64,000 nt of DNA from Janthinobacterium sp. (GCA_003133225.1 PKWL01000148.1:22802-86801), one strand, 5' to 3'; counted from the first letter of the stretch, positions 8,905 through 19,043 are shown. Program-made: numbers and translations. The notes: generated by a model from the sequence alone, not told the origin.

Positions 8905-9155
8905 GAAGGTGCATGGGAATGGAGTAAATGCGCCATTGTAAAGGAAAGCGCAGCTGGGCAACGATCCGGCCCTGCGCTGCCAAGCGCAACGCGCGCCGGG
9001 GCCGCAGCGGCCGCTTGACACTGTAGGCGAGGATGGCCGCCCCGCCCCCAGCGGCGACGCCGGTCGCGTTTGGCCGGCGCCGCCGGCGCTCTAGTTCCCG
9101 TCATGATTCATGCAACATGGGCATGCATGTCCTGCGCATACGTTCACGACAGTTG

Positions 9156-10226
9156 TTACCACCCGGCCGCCGCGCGCTCCCGCAGTTGGGCCGCGGCGTG
9201 GCGCAGCATCGCTTCCGTCGTGTCCCAGTCGATGCAGCCATCCGTAACGGAGCAGCCATACTTGAGTTGCGTCAAGTCTTGCGGGATCTCTTGATTGCCG
9301 CCAGCGATGTTCGATTCGATCATCACGCCCACCAGCGACTGGTTGCCGTGGCGTATTTGATTGACCACGTCGGCCATCACCAAAGGCTGCAGTTCCGGGT
9401 TCTTGTAGCTGTTCGCATGCGAACAATCGACTACCAAATTGGCCGGCAACCCGGCCTTGGTCAGAGCCCGTTCGGCCATGGCGATCGAAACCGAGTCGTA
9501 GTTCGGGCGTCCGCCGCCGCCGCGCAATACCACATGGCCGTAAGCGTTGCCGGTGGTGCGCACGATCGCCACCTTGCCTTCGCTGTTAATGCCAAGGAAA
9601 GCGTGCGGGTGCGCCGCCGAAAGGATGGCGTTGACGGCGATGCTGATGTCGCCATCGGTGCCGTTCTTAAAGCCGACCGGGGTTGACAGGCCGGACGACA
9701 TTTCGCGGTGGGTCTGCGATTCGGTGGTGCGCGCGCCGATCGCGCTCCAGGCGATCAGGTCGCCCAGGTATTGGGGCGAGATCGGGTCGAGCGCCTCGGT
9801 GGCGGTCGGCAGCCCCATCTCGCACACGTCGAGCAGAAACCGGCGCGCTCTCTCCATGCCGACGTCGACGCGGAACGAGTCGTCCATGTCGGGGTCGTTG
9901 ACATAGCCTTTCCAGCCGGTGGTGGTGCGGGGCTTCTCGAAGTACACGCGCATCACCAGCAACATGCTCTCGGCCACGTCCGCTTGCAAGGCCTTGAGGC
10001 GGCGCGCATAGTCCAAGCCGGCGATCGGATCGTGGATCGAGCACGGGCCGACCACCACGAACAGACGCTTATCCTTGCGGTCGATGATGTTGCGCAGCGC
10101 CATCCGACCCTGGGCAACGGTCTCGAAAGCGGCCTTAGTCAGGGGCAATTTTGCATGCAGGGCTTCCGGCGACGGCATGGCCGCGAAGGACGTGATGTTG
10201 ATGTTTTCAATTTCTGGTGCGGTCAT
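9156..10226 (-). CDS. aroG: 3-deoxy-7-phosphoheptulonate (DAHP) synthase, type I
   Basis: A 356-residue class I DAHP synthase. It condenses phosphoenolpyruvate with erythrose-4-phosphate in the first step of the shikimate pathway. Visible motifs: V-V-G-P-C-S-I-H-D near residue 58, R-V-Y-F-E-K-P-R-T-T-T-G-W-K-G near 93, I-G-A-R-T-T-E-S-Q-T-H-R near 162, L-R-G-G-G-G-R-P-N-Y near 237, and D-C-S-H-A-N-S near 267. Which amino acid inhibits it cannot be read with certainty, so the symbol is that of the general AroF/G/H family. It is a single minus-strand gene, divergent from ybiB. Confidence 0.9.
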   Translation of the reverse strand: MTAPEIENINITSFAAMPSPEALHAKLPLTKAAFETVAQGRMALRNIIDRKDKRLFVVVGPCSIHDPIAGLDYARRLKALQADVAESMLLVMRVYFEKPRTTTGWKGYVNDPDMDDSFRVDVGMERARRFLLDVCEMGLPTATEALDPISPQYLGDLIAWSAIGARTTESQTHREMSSGLSTPVGFKNGTDGDISIAVNAILSAAHPHAFLGINSEGKVAIVRTTGNAYGHVVLRGGGGRPNYDSVSIAMAERALTKAGLPANLVVDCSHANSYKNPELQPLVMADVVNQIRHGNQSLVGVMIESNIAGGNQEIPQDLTQLKYGCSVTDGCIDWDTTEAMLRHAAAQLRERAAAGW

Positions 10227-10486
10227 GATGGGATTGGCTCGAGGCGGTGCGGGAGCCGATAGTGTAGCGGAAATGGGAGCTGCTGCCCCAAGAAAAACAC
10301 ACGAGTCCGGTCTCGCCCGGCGTCAGGTTGCGCGAAACGGGCGCCATGTGCGCCGTTTGCGGCAGCCTTAAACGGGTAACCGGGTGCAACGATTTTGCGG
10401 ATTTGCTGTGAGCCCTGGCCGGCCGCTGCACGCGGCAAAAAATGGCGCCCCGGGAGACGGCTGAAATTCGTGTAAAGTCTTGCCCC

Positions 10487-11488
10487 ATGATCCCTATTGC
10501 CCCATCCCTTGCTCCAGCTCATGCGCCCGATCCGTTCCCGGCGGCGCGCTTCATTAGAGAGATCGGGAGGGGCAAGCATGGTGCGCGCAGCCTGACCCGC
10601 ACGGATGCGCACGCCTTATACGCAGCCATGCTGGCCGGCCGCGTTTCCGAACTGGAAATGGGCGGCATCATGCTGGCCATGCGCATCAAGGGCGAGTCGG
10701 TGGCTGAAATCGCGGGCTTTTTGGATGCCGCCGAAGCTTCGTTCGTGCCGCTGACGGCGCCCGCCGGCAGCTACGCGCCGGTGGCCGTGCCCAGCTATAA
10801 CGGCGCGCGCAAGGAGGCGAACTTGACGGCGCTGCTAGCTCTCCTGCTGGCGCGCGAAGGCGTGCCCGTGCTGGTGCATGGGCTCGCCTTCGATCCTGGG
10901 CGCACCACGACGGCCGAAGTGTTTCAGGCTTTGGGCCTGGCGCCGGCGCGCTCCCGTCAGGAGGCGGAGGCCGTTTTCGTGCGCGGCCTGCCAAGCTTTA
11001 TCACAGTCGATGTTCTGGCGCCGCAAATGGCTCATTTGCTGTCCTTGCGGCGCATCCTCGGGGTGCGCAATTCGACCCATACCTTGGTTAAGATCATGCA
11101 GCCGTTTGCCGGCCCGGCCTTGCGCCTCGTGTCCTACACCCATCCGGAATATCGGGACCTGTTGGCCGACTACTTCACCACGGCCGCCTCGCATGAGCGC
11201 GGCCACGTGTTCCTGATGCGCGGCACGGAAGGCGAGACCGTGGCGAATGCCACCAAGGCCCAGCAGATTGAATGGTTGCATGGCGCCGAGCGCACTGTCC
11301 TGGTGCAAAAACAAGATTTGGTGCGCGAATTGCCGGCGCTGCCCGGCGCCAGGGACGCGCAGACGACGGCAAATTGGATCGCGGCCGTGCTGCGCGGGGA
11401 ACTGGCGGTGCCAGCGCCGATCGCCGAACAAGTGGCGCAGTGCCTGCTCGTCTCAAAGGCATTGCAAGCTGACCCCTGCGGCCAATGA
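10487..11488 (+). CDS. ybiB: DNA-binding protein YbiB (anthranilate phosphoribosyltransferase-like)
   Basis: A 333-residue protein related to the TrpD/glycosyltransferase family 3 fold. It lacks the usual TrpD glycine-rich substrate loop and matches the YbiB branch, whose E. coli member binds nucleic acid without sequence specificity and is part of the LexA regulon. The helical N-terminal domain (F-I-R-E-I-G-R-G-K-H-G-A-R-S-L-T) and the N-S-T-H-T-L-V-K segment are typical. The start at 10487 (M-I-P-I-A-P) is preferred on family length; an in-frame ATG at 10442 exists but neither has a strong ribosome-binding site. I see no clear LexA box upstream. Confidence 0.8.
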   Translation: MIPIAPSLAPAHAPDPFPAARFIREIGRGKHGARSLTRTDAHALYAAMLAGRVSELEMGGIMLAMRIKGESVAEIAGFLDAAEASFVPLTAPAGSYAPVAVPSYNGARKEANLTALLALLLAREGVPVLVHGLAFDPGRTTTAEVFQALGLAPARSRQEAEAVFVRGLPSFITVDVLAPQMAHLLSLRRILGVRNSTHTLVKIMQPFAGPALRLVSYTHPEYRDLLADYFTTAASHERGHVFLMRGTEGETVANATKAQQIEWLHGAERTVLVQKQDLVRELPALPGARDAQTTANWIAAVLRGELAVPAPIAEQVAQCLLVSKALQADPCGQ

Positions 11489-11767
11489 CCAAGCTGGTTT
11501 GAGCGAGCCGCTGCGGCCCCGCCCGCGCCACCCAACTGAGCACCGGGCGCCCCGCAGGTCGCGCGATGCCTTCGGCGTCGGCGGGCGCCCCGGATTGGCC
11601 AATAGCGCCGCCCGGCGCCCTTGGAACTGCGGCCGTCGCCTGCCTTCGGGCCGCGTTTGAAGCCCACCCGCAGGCCCCGTCTATCGAATGTCGAGCGCTA
11701 CCTGACACGTGGCGCGCAAGTTGCGGCCGCGGCAGTTTACAATGACGCCTTTGCAGGCGGAATCGAT

Positions 11768-12967
11768 ATGGCGAACCAATTTGACGTGGCAGTGATCGGC
11801 GCGGGCGCGGCCGGCATGATGTGCGCGGCCGTGGCCGGGCAGCGCGGCAAGCGCGTCGTGCTGCTCGATCACGCCACGAAACTGGCTGAAAAAATCCGCA
11901 TCTCGGGCGGCGGGCGCTGTAATTTCACGAATCTTTATGCGGGAGCTGCGAATTTTGTGTCGGACAATCCGCACTTTTGCAAAAGCGCCTTGTCGCGCTA
12001 CACGCCGCAAGACTTTCTGGCCTTGCTCAAGAAACACCGCATCGCTTATCACGAAAAGCACAAGGGTCAGCTGTTTTGCGACGGCTCGGCCGAGCAAATC
12101 ATTCAAATGCTCAAGGACGAGTGCGCGGGCGGCGACGTGCATTGGCGCATGCCTTGCAAAGTGGCCGACATCAGTCAGGATGCGGACGGCAGCTTTTGCT
12201 TGCATACGGATGGCGGCGCCGTCAACGCGGCCAGCGTCGTCGTCGCCAGCGGCGGGCTGTCGATCCCGAAGATCGGCGCCACCGGTTTCGGGCACCGCAT
12301 CGCCCAACAGTTCGGCTTGAAGGTGGTGGCGCCGCGCCCGGCGCTGGTGCCCCTTATCTTCGACGCGGCCGCCTGGGCTCCCTACGTGCCCTTGGCCGGG
12401 ATCTCGCTCGACGTCGATGTCGCGACCGGACGGGGCGCATCGGGCGCGCGTTTTCGCGAGGACCTGCTGTTTACCCATCGCGGCTTATCGGGCCCGGCGA
12501 TCTTGCAAATTTCCAGTTTTTGGCAGCCCGGGACGCCCATTACGATCAATCTGTTGCCCGAGATCGATGTGGGCCACGTGCTCATCGAAGCGAAAGGGAA
12601 GGTCAAGAAACAGTTGGAAAACGTCTTGTCGCAATGGCTGCCGGCCCGTCTGGCCGAAGGGCTCCTGGGCGCGCACGGCTTTGCCTTGGATGCGCGCCTG
12701 GCCGACATGAAAGATGAACAATTGCGCAAGCTGGGACGAGCGCTCAACGACTGGAGCATCGTGCCTTGCGGCAGCGAAGGCTACGGCAAGGCCGAAGTCA
12801 CCCGCGGTGGCGTCGATACGCGCGAACTGTCGCAACGGAGCATGATGGCGGCCAAGGTGGAGGGCTTGTATTTCATCGGCGAGGCGGTTGATGTGACCGG
12901 CTGGCTGGGCGGCTATAATTTCCAGTGGGCGTGGGCCTCCGGCATGGCGGCCGGACTCGCCTTGTGA
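11768..12967 (+). CDS. NAD(P)/FAD-dependent oxidoreductase (BaiN/HI0933 family)
   Basis: A 399-residue flavoprotein. The N-terminal FAD-binding motif V-I-G-A-G-A-A-G-M-M is at residues 10-19, followed by the family signature K-I-R-I-S-G-G-G-R-C-N-F-T-N near 42. A G-G-L-S-I-P-K-I-G-A-T-G-F-G-H motif lies near 165, and the C-terminal G-W-L-G-G-Y-N-F-Q-W-A-W-A-S-G motif is intact. The family is of uncertain substrate (annotated as aminoacetone oxidase or flavoprotein). I chose the ATG at 11768, with GGCGGA ahead, rather than the far upstream in-frame ATG at 11621 whose translation is low-complexity. Confidence 0.88.
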   Translation: MANQFDVAVIGAGAAGMMCAAVAGQRGKRVVLLDHATKLAEKIRISGGGRCNFTNLYAGAANFVSDNPHFCKSALSRYTPQDFLALLKKHRIAYHEKHKGQLFCDGSAEQIIQMLKDECAGGDVHWRMPCKVADISQDADGSFCLHTDGGAVNAASVVVASGGLSIPKIGATGFGHRIAQQFGLKVVAPRPALVPLIFDAAAWAPYVPLAGISLDVDVATGRGASGARFREDLLFTHRGLSGPAILQISSFWQPGTPITINLLPEIDVGHVLIEAKGKVKKQLENVLSQWLPARLAEGLLGAHGFALDARLADMKDEQLRKLGRALNDWSIVPCGSEGYGKAEVTRGGVDTRELSQRSMMAAKVEGLYFIGEAVDVTGWLGGYNFQWAWASGMAAGLAL

Positions 12968-13110
12968 GGGATGGCAAGTGGCAATCGGCGCCGCGCTTGG
13001 CTGCGGATGGGGCGACATATCGGGCGGCGCTTTCAGCTTGCCTCTTCCATTTGCTGGAAAAAGCTGCTACTATCTGCCTCTTCCTATAAATCAACGGTTT
13101 GAATTTTTAC

Positions 13111-13323
13111 ATGACCACTATTCGCCTTAAAGAAAACGAGCCGTTCGAAGTCGCCATGCGTCGCTTCAAGCGCACTATCGAAAAAACCGGTCTGCTGACC
13201 GAACTGCGCGCACGCGAGTTCTATGAAAAGCCTACGGCTGAGCGCAAGCGCAAGCTAGCTGCTGCCGTCAAGCGCCATTACAAGCGCATTCGCAGTCAGC
13301 AATTGCCGAAAAAATTATTCTAA
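13111..13323 (+). CDS. rpsU: 30S ribosomal protein bS21
   Basis: A 70-residue basic ribosomal protein of the small subunit involved in initiation on mRNA. It matches the betaproteobacterial bS21 from [12 protein letters not shown] to [10 protein letters not shown] slightly longer frame adds M-N-F-Y, but the family start is M-T-T-I. It leads the conserved rpsU-yqeY-dnaG-rpoD series. A terminator or attenuator hairpin follows at 13424-13451, which would let rpsU be made in excess of dnaG. Confidence 0.96.
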   Translation: MTTIRLKENEPFEVAMRRFKRTIEKTGLLTELRAREFYEKPTAERKRKLAAAVKRHYKRIRSQQLPKKLF

Positions 13324-13423
13324 GACAGTTTATTCAGAATTGACCCCCGTTGTACGGCGCATTGTCTGCCATGGGTTATCGTTTTGTTTCGTTTGAATGC
13401 AATTAATTCAAATGTGTCGCAGG

Positions 13424-13451
13424 CCCGCTCCGGTTCACCGCAGCGGGTTTT
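13424..13451 (+). terminator. hairpin terminator/attenuator between rpsU and yqeY
   Basis: CCCGCT (13424-13429) pairs with AGCGGG (13442-13447), with an inner CGGT/ACCG extension, followed by TTTT. It lies between rpsU and yqeY. In E. coli a terminator between rpsU and dnaG serves to lower dnaG expression; the same role is inferred here. Confidence 0.65.
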
Positions 13452-13481
13452 CGCATTTATATCGATCGACGTGAGGGCATG

Positions 13482-13931
13482 ATGGGCTTGAGAGAACAAA
13501 TTACGGAAGACATGAAGGCCGCCATGCGCGCCAAGGAAACAATCAGGCTGGGCACGATCCGCTTGCTGCTGTCCGAGATCAAGCGCAAGGAAGTCGATGA
13601 GCGCATCGTCGTCAACGACACCCAGGCCGTGGCCATCATTGAAAAGATGATCAAGCAGCGCAAGGACTCGATCAGCCAGTTCGAGGCCGGCGCCCGCCCT
13701 GACTTGGCCGACATCGAAAAAGCCGAGCTTGCCGTGCTGCTGGCCTACATGCCGGCCGGCCTGTCGGAGGCGGAGGTGGCGGCCGAAGTGGCCGCGGCCG
13801 TGGTCGCTTCCGGCGCCCTCGGCCCACAAGACATGGGCAAGGTCATGGCGCTCGTCAAGGCCAAGCTGGCCGGTCGCGCCGACATGAGCGCGGTGTCCGC
13901 TTTGGTCAAGAAAGCGCTGGCGCCGGCATAA
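13482..13931 (+). CDS. GatB/YqeY domain-containing protein
   Basis: A 149-residue protein of the YqeY family, which resembles the tail domain of the GatB amidotransferase subunit and is thought to contact tRNA. Typical features are the N-terminal M-G-L-R-E-Q-I-T-E-D-M-K-A-A-M-R, the R-K-D-S-I-S-Q-F-E-A-G-A-R-P-D-L stretch near 63-79, and the C-terminal M-G-K-V-M-A-L-V-K ... G-R-A-D-M. Two adjacent ATG codons (13479 and 13482) can serve as start; the second has better spacing to GAGGG. It lies between rpsU and dnaG as in most betaproteobacteria. Confidence 0.9.
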   Translation: MGLREQITEDMKAAMRAKETIRLGTIRLLLSEIKRKEVDERIVVNDTQAVAIIEKMIKQRKDSISQFEAGARPDLADIEKAELAVLLAYMPAGLSEAEVAAEVAAAVVASGALGPQDMGKVMALVKAKLAGRADMSAVSALVKKALAPA

Positions 13932-14022
13932 GCGATCCTCCCCTGCATGTTGGTAGGCTTCAACTGCGGGGCGGGGGCCGCAGGCGGCGGATAATCGTGG
14001 CCAACAACCAGACACTCTCCAA

Positions 14023-15819
14023 TTGATTCCACAATCTTTCATTTCCGACTTGTTGAACCGGATCGATATCGTCGATGTCGTAGGTCACTACGTGCAGCTG
14101 AAAAAGGGCGGCGCCAATTTCACGGGCCTGTGCCCGTTTCATAGCGAAAAATCGGCCAGCTTCAACGTCAGTCCGACCAAGCAGTTTTATCATTGTTTCG
14201 GCTGCGGCGCGCACGGCAATGCGATCGGATTTCTGATCGAGTATTCCGGCATGGGTTTTATCGATGCCGTCAAGGACCTGGCGCTAGGGGTCGGCATGGC
14301 AGTGCCGGAAGCGGACGACAAGATCGCGCCCGCGCAGCGCGCGCAAATCCAGGCCGCCACCATGGCCCTGTCGGAAGCGATGACACAAGCTTGCGATTAT
14401 TACCGCGCCCAGTTGCGCCATGCCGCCACCGCCATCGCCTACCTGAAAAACCGCGGCTTGACGGGCGAGATTGCGGCCCGCTTCGGCATCGGCTTCGCGC
14501 CCGCCGGCTGGGACAACTTGCGCGCCGTGTTTCCCGATTACGCCATGGCCGCTCTGGTCGAGGCTGGCCTGGTGATCGAGCGCAGCGACGAAGATGGCGC
14601 CAGCCGCAAGCGCTATGACCGTTTCCGCGACCGTATCATGTTCCCAATTAGAAATATCAAGGGCCAAGTGATTGCGTTTGGCGGGCGCGTGCTCGACCAT
14701 GGCGAACCGAAATACCTGAACTCGCCCGAAACGCCCCTGTTTTCCAAGGGCTTCGAACTGTACGGCTTGTTCGAGGCGCGCCAAGCCATCCGCGATGCGG
14801 GTTACGTGTTGGTCACCGAAGGCTATATGGACGTGGTTGCCCTGGCGCAGATGGGCTTTCCGCAAGCGGTGGCCACGCTAGGCACCGCTTGCACGACGAC
14901 CCACGTGCAAAAACTGTTGCGCCAAACGGACAACGTCGTCTTCAGTTTCGATGGCGACAAGGCGGGCCGGCGCGCGGCCAGGCGCGCCTTGGAAGCGAGC
15001 TTGGCGCACGTGTCGGACAATAAGACCATCAAATTTTTGTTCCTGCCGACCGAGCACGATCCTGACAGCTACATCCGGGCCCACGGCACGGAAGGCTTCG
15101 AACAGCAAGTGCGCGAAGCGATGCCCTTGTCGCAATTTTTGCTAAAGGAAGTGTCCGCCGACCATGATTTGTCCGAACTGGAAGGGCGGGCGCGGACCCA
15201 GTTCGACGCCAAGCCCCTTCTGCAGGCCATGGCGCCGTCGGCGCTGCGCCTGCAGATCGTGCGCGGGCTCGCATCCTTGACCCACACCACGCCGGCCGAG
15301 ATCGAGGCTTTGTTCGAGCTGGCCAAGCCGGTTGCGGTGGCGCGCAAGGCGCCACCGCGCAGCGGGCGCCCGGTGCCAGTCGGGCTGGAATTGCAGATCA
15401 TGCGCATTCTCGTCGCGCATCCGCCGTTGGCGCTCGACGTCGATCAGGCGGCGCTGGACTCGTTCGCCCACTTCGGGCCGGATTCGGCCGAACGCTTGAC
15501 GCAATTGGTGGGCGCAGCGCAAGGTCTGGGGCAAGCCGGCAGCTTCGCGGCACTGGCCCAATACTTGGAGACGCAAGGCAACGAGTACGATGCCATCATC
15601 GGCAAAATCGCCGCCGACCCGGAATTGGACTACGAAAGCGTGCGCTTGTGGATGGTGGGCGCGCTGCGCCAGATCAAGATGGAAGCCTTGGAGACGGAGC
15701 TAAGGCAGCTGTTCGCGGCCGGCCTGCCTTCCGATGAGATGGGCATGCGCTATCGCGAGATTACCGTGAAACAGGATCAGATGAGGCGCGAGGCGGAAGC
15801 GGAATTGGCCTCGCGCTAG
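14023..15819 (+). CDS. dnaG: DNA primase
   Basis: A 598-residue replicative primase that lays down RNA primers at the fork with DnaB helicase. The zinc-binding site is C37-H40-C58-C61. The RNA-polymerase core follows, with Toprim motifs V-T-E-G-Y-M-D-V near residue 264 and F-D-G-D-K-A-G near 308. The C-terminal DnaB-interacting helical domain is present. The start is a TTG (M-I-P-Q-S-F): no ATG or GTG fits the conserved N-terminus, and the upstream ribosome-binding site is poor. Together these suggest weak initiation, consistent with a protein needed in few copies. Confidence 0.94.
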   Translation: MIPQSFISDLLNRIDIVDVVGHYVQLKKGGANFTGLCPFHSEKSASFNVSPTKQFYHCFGCGAHGNAIGFLIEYSGMGFIDAVKDLALGVGMAVPEADDKIAPAQRAQIQAATMALSEAMTQACDYYRAQLRHAATAIAYLKNRGLTGEIAARFGIGFAPAGWDNLRAVFPDYAMAALVEAGLVIERSDEDGASRKRYDRFRDRIMFPIRNIKGQVIAFGGRVLDHGEPKYLNSPETPLFSKGFELYGLFEARQAIRDAGYVLVTEGYMDVVALAQMGFPQAVATLGTACTTTHVQKLLRQTDNVVFSFDGDKAGRRAARRALEASLAHVSDNKTIKFLFLPTEHDPDSYIRAHGTEGFEQQVREAMPLSQFLLKEVSADHDLSELEGRARTQFDAKPLLQAMAPSALRLQIVRGLASLTHTTPAEIEALFELAKPVAVARKAPPRSGRPVPVGLELQIMRILVAHPPLALDVDQAALDSFAHFGPDSAERLTQLVGAAQGLGQAGSFAALAQYLETQGNEYDAIIGKIAADPELDYESVRLWMVGALRQIKMEALETELRQLFAAGLPSDEMGMRYREITVKQDQMRREAEAELASR

Positions 15820-16349
15820 GTGTCGCCTGGCTGCGGGCGTGCGGGTTCGAGCCTGGCAATTCCCGGCAAAAAGAGGCGCGCCCCGTTGCCTTGACGACCC
15901 TGGAATAGGGGGCCATACGTGCTATAATGAAAAGCCAATTGCTATGCCCTTTGATTGTCGCAATGTAAATGGTGTGTCCGCTTTGAAAATGGCAATTTTT
16001 TAGTATTTAGGCTCTTGAGCGGCGCCTGCTGATGGCATCGGCGGCCACGGCCAGCTAGGGCGGCCGCGGCGCGGCAATGGACGATGCGAAGGTGTGTTGC
16101 GTTGGCGGCTAGTCAGCCTTGACTTGGCTCCCAATTCGTTGTCAAAATGCAGTAAAATTTCTGTTGAGCATGGCCGGATTGAGGCTGGCAGGGGTAAACT
16201 GCCATGTACAGGGTGCAGCGTGTTGCCAGTAAAGCAAGTTTCGCACTTGCGCAGTCGGCAGGTGCGACGAGGTAGGTCCTATTTCGGGACTGCAGCAAAC
16301 TTTATCCTAATTCACCGCAAAGCTAGTCGTTGTGTAATCGAAAGCGCCT
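15820..16349 (+). promoter_or_regulatory. dnaG-rpoD intergenic region with candidate promoters
   Basis: This 530-bp stretch holds no convincing gene. It contains an extended -10 promoter, TGC-TATAAT at 15920-15928, and a second candidate, TTGACT (16119-16124) with an 18-bp gap to CAAAAT (16143-16148). Either could give rpoD its own promoter separate from rpsU-dnaG; the second lies about 200 bases ahead of the rpoD start. The first has TTGACG upstream, but at 26 bp, which is too far for a normal -35. A long untranslated leader for rpoD is implied if the first promoter is used. Confidence 0.4.
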
Positions 16350-18581
16350 GTGCCAATCAAGAAACCCGAAACCAAAGTGGCTGCAAGGCCAAATAAAGTG
16401 ACCGCCAAAGTTGAAGCGACGCTCGAACGACCCGAGGCGAGGGTGAGCAGCGCGCCGGCGGTCAGTCAGACGACCGACGCGGCCACCTTAGCCGCCATCG
16501 ACACCTCCGGCTACATCTTGCCGTCCGTGAAAGTGCCGGGGCGGCGCGGGCGCAAACCGAAAGAGTTCCAGCCCGAGAACGACGAGGTGGCGGCCCTGAA
16601 TGCCGTCGAGCGCGCCGAGCTGAAGGCGGTCGACAAAGCCAAGGCCAAGGACCGCAAAGCCAAGGAGCGCGCCTTGCTGAAGGACGCGTTTTCCTCGGAC
16701 ACCGAGGCGACCGAGGAAGAGCTCGAGCGGCGCCGTCAAAAGCTCAAGACTTTGATCAAGTTCGGCAAGGAGCGCGGCTTTTTGACGTATGCCGAGATCA
16801 ACGACCATTTGCCGGAAAATATCGTCGATCCGGAAGCGATCGAAGGCATCATCGGCACCTTCAACGACATGGGGATCGCCGTCTACGAACACGCGCCCGA
16901 TGCCGAGACGCTGCTGTTGTCTGACAACGTGGCCATCGTCACCAGCGACGACGAGGCGGAAGCGGCGGCGGAGGCGGCGCTGTCCACGGTCGACTCCGAT
17001 TTCGGCCGCACCACTGACCCCGTGCGCATGTACATGCGCGAAATGGGCTCGGTGGAATTGTTGACGCGCGAAGGCGAAATCGAAATCGCCAAGCGCATCG
17101 AAGGCGGGCTGAAAGACATGATCCAGGCCATCTCCGCCTGCCCGGTGACGATCGCCGAAATCATCGCCGCGGCCGAGCGCATCGGCAACGATGAAGCGAG
17201 GATCGACGAAATCGTCGACGGCCTAGTCGATCACAGCCAAGGCGAGCCCGAGGTGTCGGCGGCGAGCGAGGACGAGGACGACGAGGACGAGGAGGACGAA
17301 GAGGAAGTGGTCGAAGAAGACGACAGCAACGCGTCCGGCGCGGCCGGCTTCTCGGCCGAACAGTTGGAAGCGCTAAAGCGCAATGCGCTGGAAAAATTTG
17401 CTGTGATCTCGCAGCAGTTCGACAAGATGCGCAAGGCGTTCGAGAAGGAAGGTTACAACTCGAAAGCCTACGTCAAGGCGCAAGAAGCGATCTCCAACGA
17501 GCTGCTGGGCATTCGTTTCACGGCCAAGGTGGTGGAAAAACTGTGCGACACCTTGCGCGGCCAGGTCGACGAAGTGCGCTACATCGAGAAGCAGATTTTG
17601 GACGTGGCCGTCAATAAGTGCGGCATGCCGCGCGCCCACTTCATCAAGGTATTCCCGGGCAACGAGACCAATTTGAACTGGGTCGATGGCGAGGTGGACG
17701 CCGGCCATGCCTACAGCGCCATCTTGGGGCGCAACATCCCGACCATCAAGGAACTGCAGCAGCGCTTGATCGACTTGCAAGCGCGCGTCGTGCTGCCGCT
17801 GCCGGACTTGCGCAACATCAACCGCCAGATGGCGGCCGGCGAGATGAAGGCGCGTAAAGCGAAGCGCGAAATGACCGAGGCCAACTTGCGCCTGGTGATT
17901 TCGATCGCGAAAAAATACACCAATCGGGGCCTGCAATTTCTCGACTTGATCCAGGAAGGCAACATCGGCTTGATGAAGGCGGTCGACAAGTTCGAATACC
18001 GGCGCGGCTACAAATTCTCGACCTACGCCACCTGGTGGATCCGGCAAGCCATCACGCGTTCCATCGCCGACCAGGCGCGCACCATCCGCATTCCCGTGCA
18101 CATGATCGAGACGATCAACAAGATGAACCGCATTTCGCGCCAGATCTTGCAAGAGACGGGCGCCGAGCCCGATCCCGCGACCTTGGCCATCAAGATGGAG
18201 ATGCCAGAGGACAAGATCCGCAAGATCATGAAAATCGCCAAGGAGCCGATCTCGATGGAAACGCCGATCGGCGACGACGATGATTCCCACCTGGGCGACT
18301 TCATCGAGGACAACAACACCTTGGCGCCGGCCGACGCGGCGCTGCATGCCTCGATGCGCGGTGTCGTAAAAGATGTGCTCGACTCGCTCACGCCGCGCGA
18401 AGCGAAAGTGCTGCGCATGCGCTTCGGCATTGAAATGTCGACCGACCACACGCTAGAAGAAGTGGGCAAGCAATTTGACGTGACGCGCGAGCGCATTCGT
18501 CAGATCGAAGCGAAAGCGCTGCGCAAGCTGCGCCATCCGTCACGTTCGGACAAGCTAAAGAGCTTCCTCGAAGGCAACTAA
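16350..18581 (+). CDS. rpoD: RNA polymerase sigma factor RpoD (sigma-70)
   Basis: The 743-residue housekeeping sigma factor. Region 1.1 is preceded by a lysine/alanine-rich leader. A long acidic run of mostly D and E at about residues 303-325 sits in the non-conserved region between 1.2 and 2. Region 2 ([11 protein letters not shown] ... [13 protein letters not shown]) starts near 512. The region 4 helix-turn-helix ([20 protein letters not shown]) starts near 701. It begins with GTG; the exact start is less sure than the rest. It closes the rpsU-yqeY-dnaG-rpoD cluster and is followed by a tRNA. Confidence 0.96.
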   Translation: MPIKKPETKVAARPNKVTAKVEATLERPEARVSSAPAVSQTTDAATLAAIDTSGYILPSVKVPGRRGRKPKEFQPENDEVAALNAVERAELKAVDKAKAKDRKAKERALLKDAFSSDTEATEEELERRRQKLKTLIKFGKERGFLTYAEINDHLPENIVDPEAIEGIIGTFNDMGIAVYEHAPDAETLLLSDNVAIVTSDDEAEAAAEAALSTVDSDFGRTTDPVRMYMREMGSVELLTREGEIEIAKRIEGGLKDMIQAISACPVTIAEIIAAAERIGNDEARIDEIVDGLVDHSQGEPEVSAASEDEDDEDEEDEEEVVEEDDSNASGAAGFSAEQLEALKRNALEKFAVISQQFDKMRKAFEKEGYNSKAYVKAQEAISNELLGIRFTAKVVEKLCDTLRGQVDEVRYIEKQILDVAVNKCGMPRAHFIKVFPGNETNLNWVDGEVDAGHAYSAILGRNIPTIKELQQRLIDLQARVVLPLPDLRNINRQMAAGEMKARKAKREMTEANLRLVISIAKKYTNRGLQFLDLIQEGNIGLMKAVDKFEYRRGYKFSTYATWWIRQAITRSIADQARTIRIPVHMIETINKMNRISRQILQETGAEPDPATLAIKMEMPEDKIRKIMKIAKEPISMETPIGDDDDSHLGDFIEDNNTLAPADAALHASMRGVVKDVLDSLTPREAKVLRMRFGIEMSTDHTLEEVGKQFDVTRERIRQIEAKALRKLRHPSRSDKLKSFLEGN

Positions 18582-18680
18582 GACTTGACTCGCGTCCTTG
18601 ATACCCCTATCCTCCCCACTTCGTTTATCGACGATCATGGGGAGCCGGGCATTCAAGGTTCCTGCGCGTAGCAAAAAAAT

Positions 18681-18759
<79 letters not shown>

Positions 18760-18783
18760 GAATTTTCATGTGGAAAAATCAAG

Positions 18784-18812
18784 CCCTTACGAGAGATCGT
18801 TAGGGTTTTTTT
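18784..18812 (+). terminator. rho-independent terminator after the tRNA
   Basis: CCCTTACGA pairs with TCGTTAGGG (one T-T mismatch) around a GAGA loop, followed by seven T residues. It would end the rpoD-tRNA transcript. Confidence 0.8.
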
Positions 18813-18902
18813 CGTCTATACGCTTATAAATTCTTCTCAAAAACGGGCCTTTGCCGGAATACTTCAGACCAAGCGTTCTTTCAACGAGTGGAGAAACTAG
18901 GA

Positions 18903-19043
18903 ATGGCATATATTAAACAACGCGGTTCATTCTGGCGTGCAGAAGTTCGCCGCAAAGGCTTTAAGAGGTTATGCCGCGTACTTGTCCCTACCGCTGCAGG
19001 CGGTAGCGATAAGTTGATGAGCTGCACAGGAATAGACTGCTGA
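18903..19043 (+). pseudogene. integrase N-terminal fragment
   Basis: The reading frame starts M-A-Y-I-K-Q-R-G-S-F-W-R-A-E-V-R-R-K-G-F-K, the recognisable N-terminus of a tyrosine-type phage/ICE integrase (arm-binding domain). After about 21 residues it loses similarity and stops at codon 47. The core-binding and catalytic domains are absent. Its place, about 140 bases behind the tRNA in the usual orientation, is where the integrase of a tRNA-targeting element is expected. It is therefore a scar of the integration module. Confidence 0.6.

Noticed and set aside
15891..15928. TTGACG and TATAAT as a sigma-70 promoter pair
   Set aside because: The gap is 26 bp, too long. The TATAAT is kept only as an extended -10 because of the TGC before it.
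17373..18449. 358-codon minus-strand frame inside rpoD
   Set aside because: Opposite the conserved sigma regions 2-4 and without recognisable domains; a codon-bias shadow.
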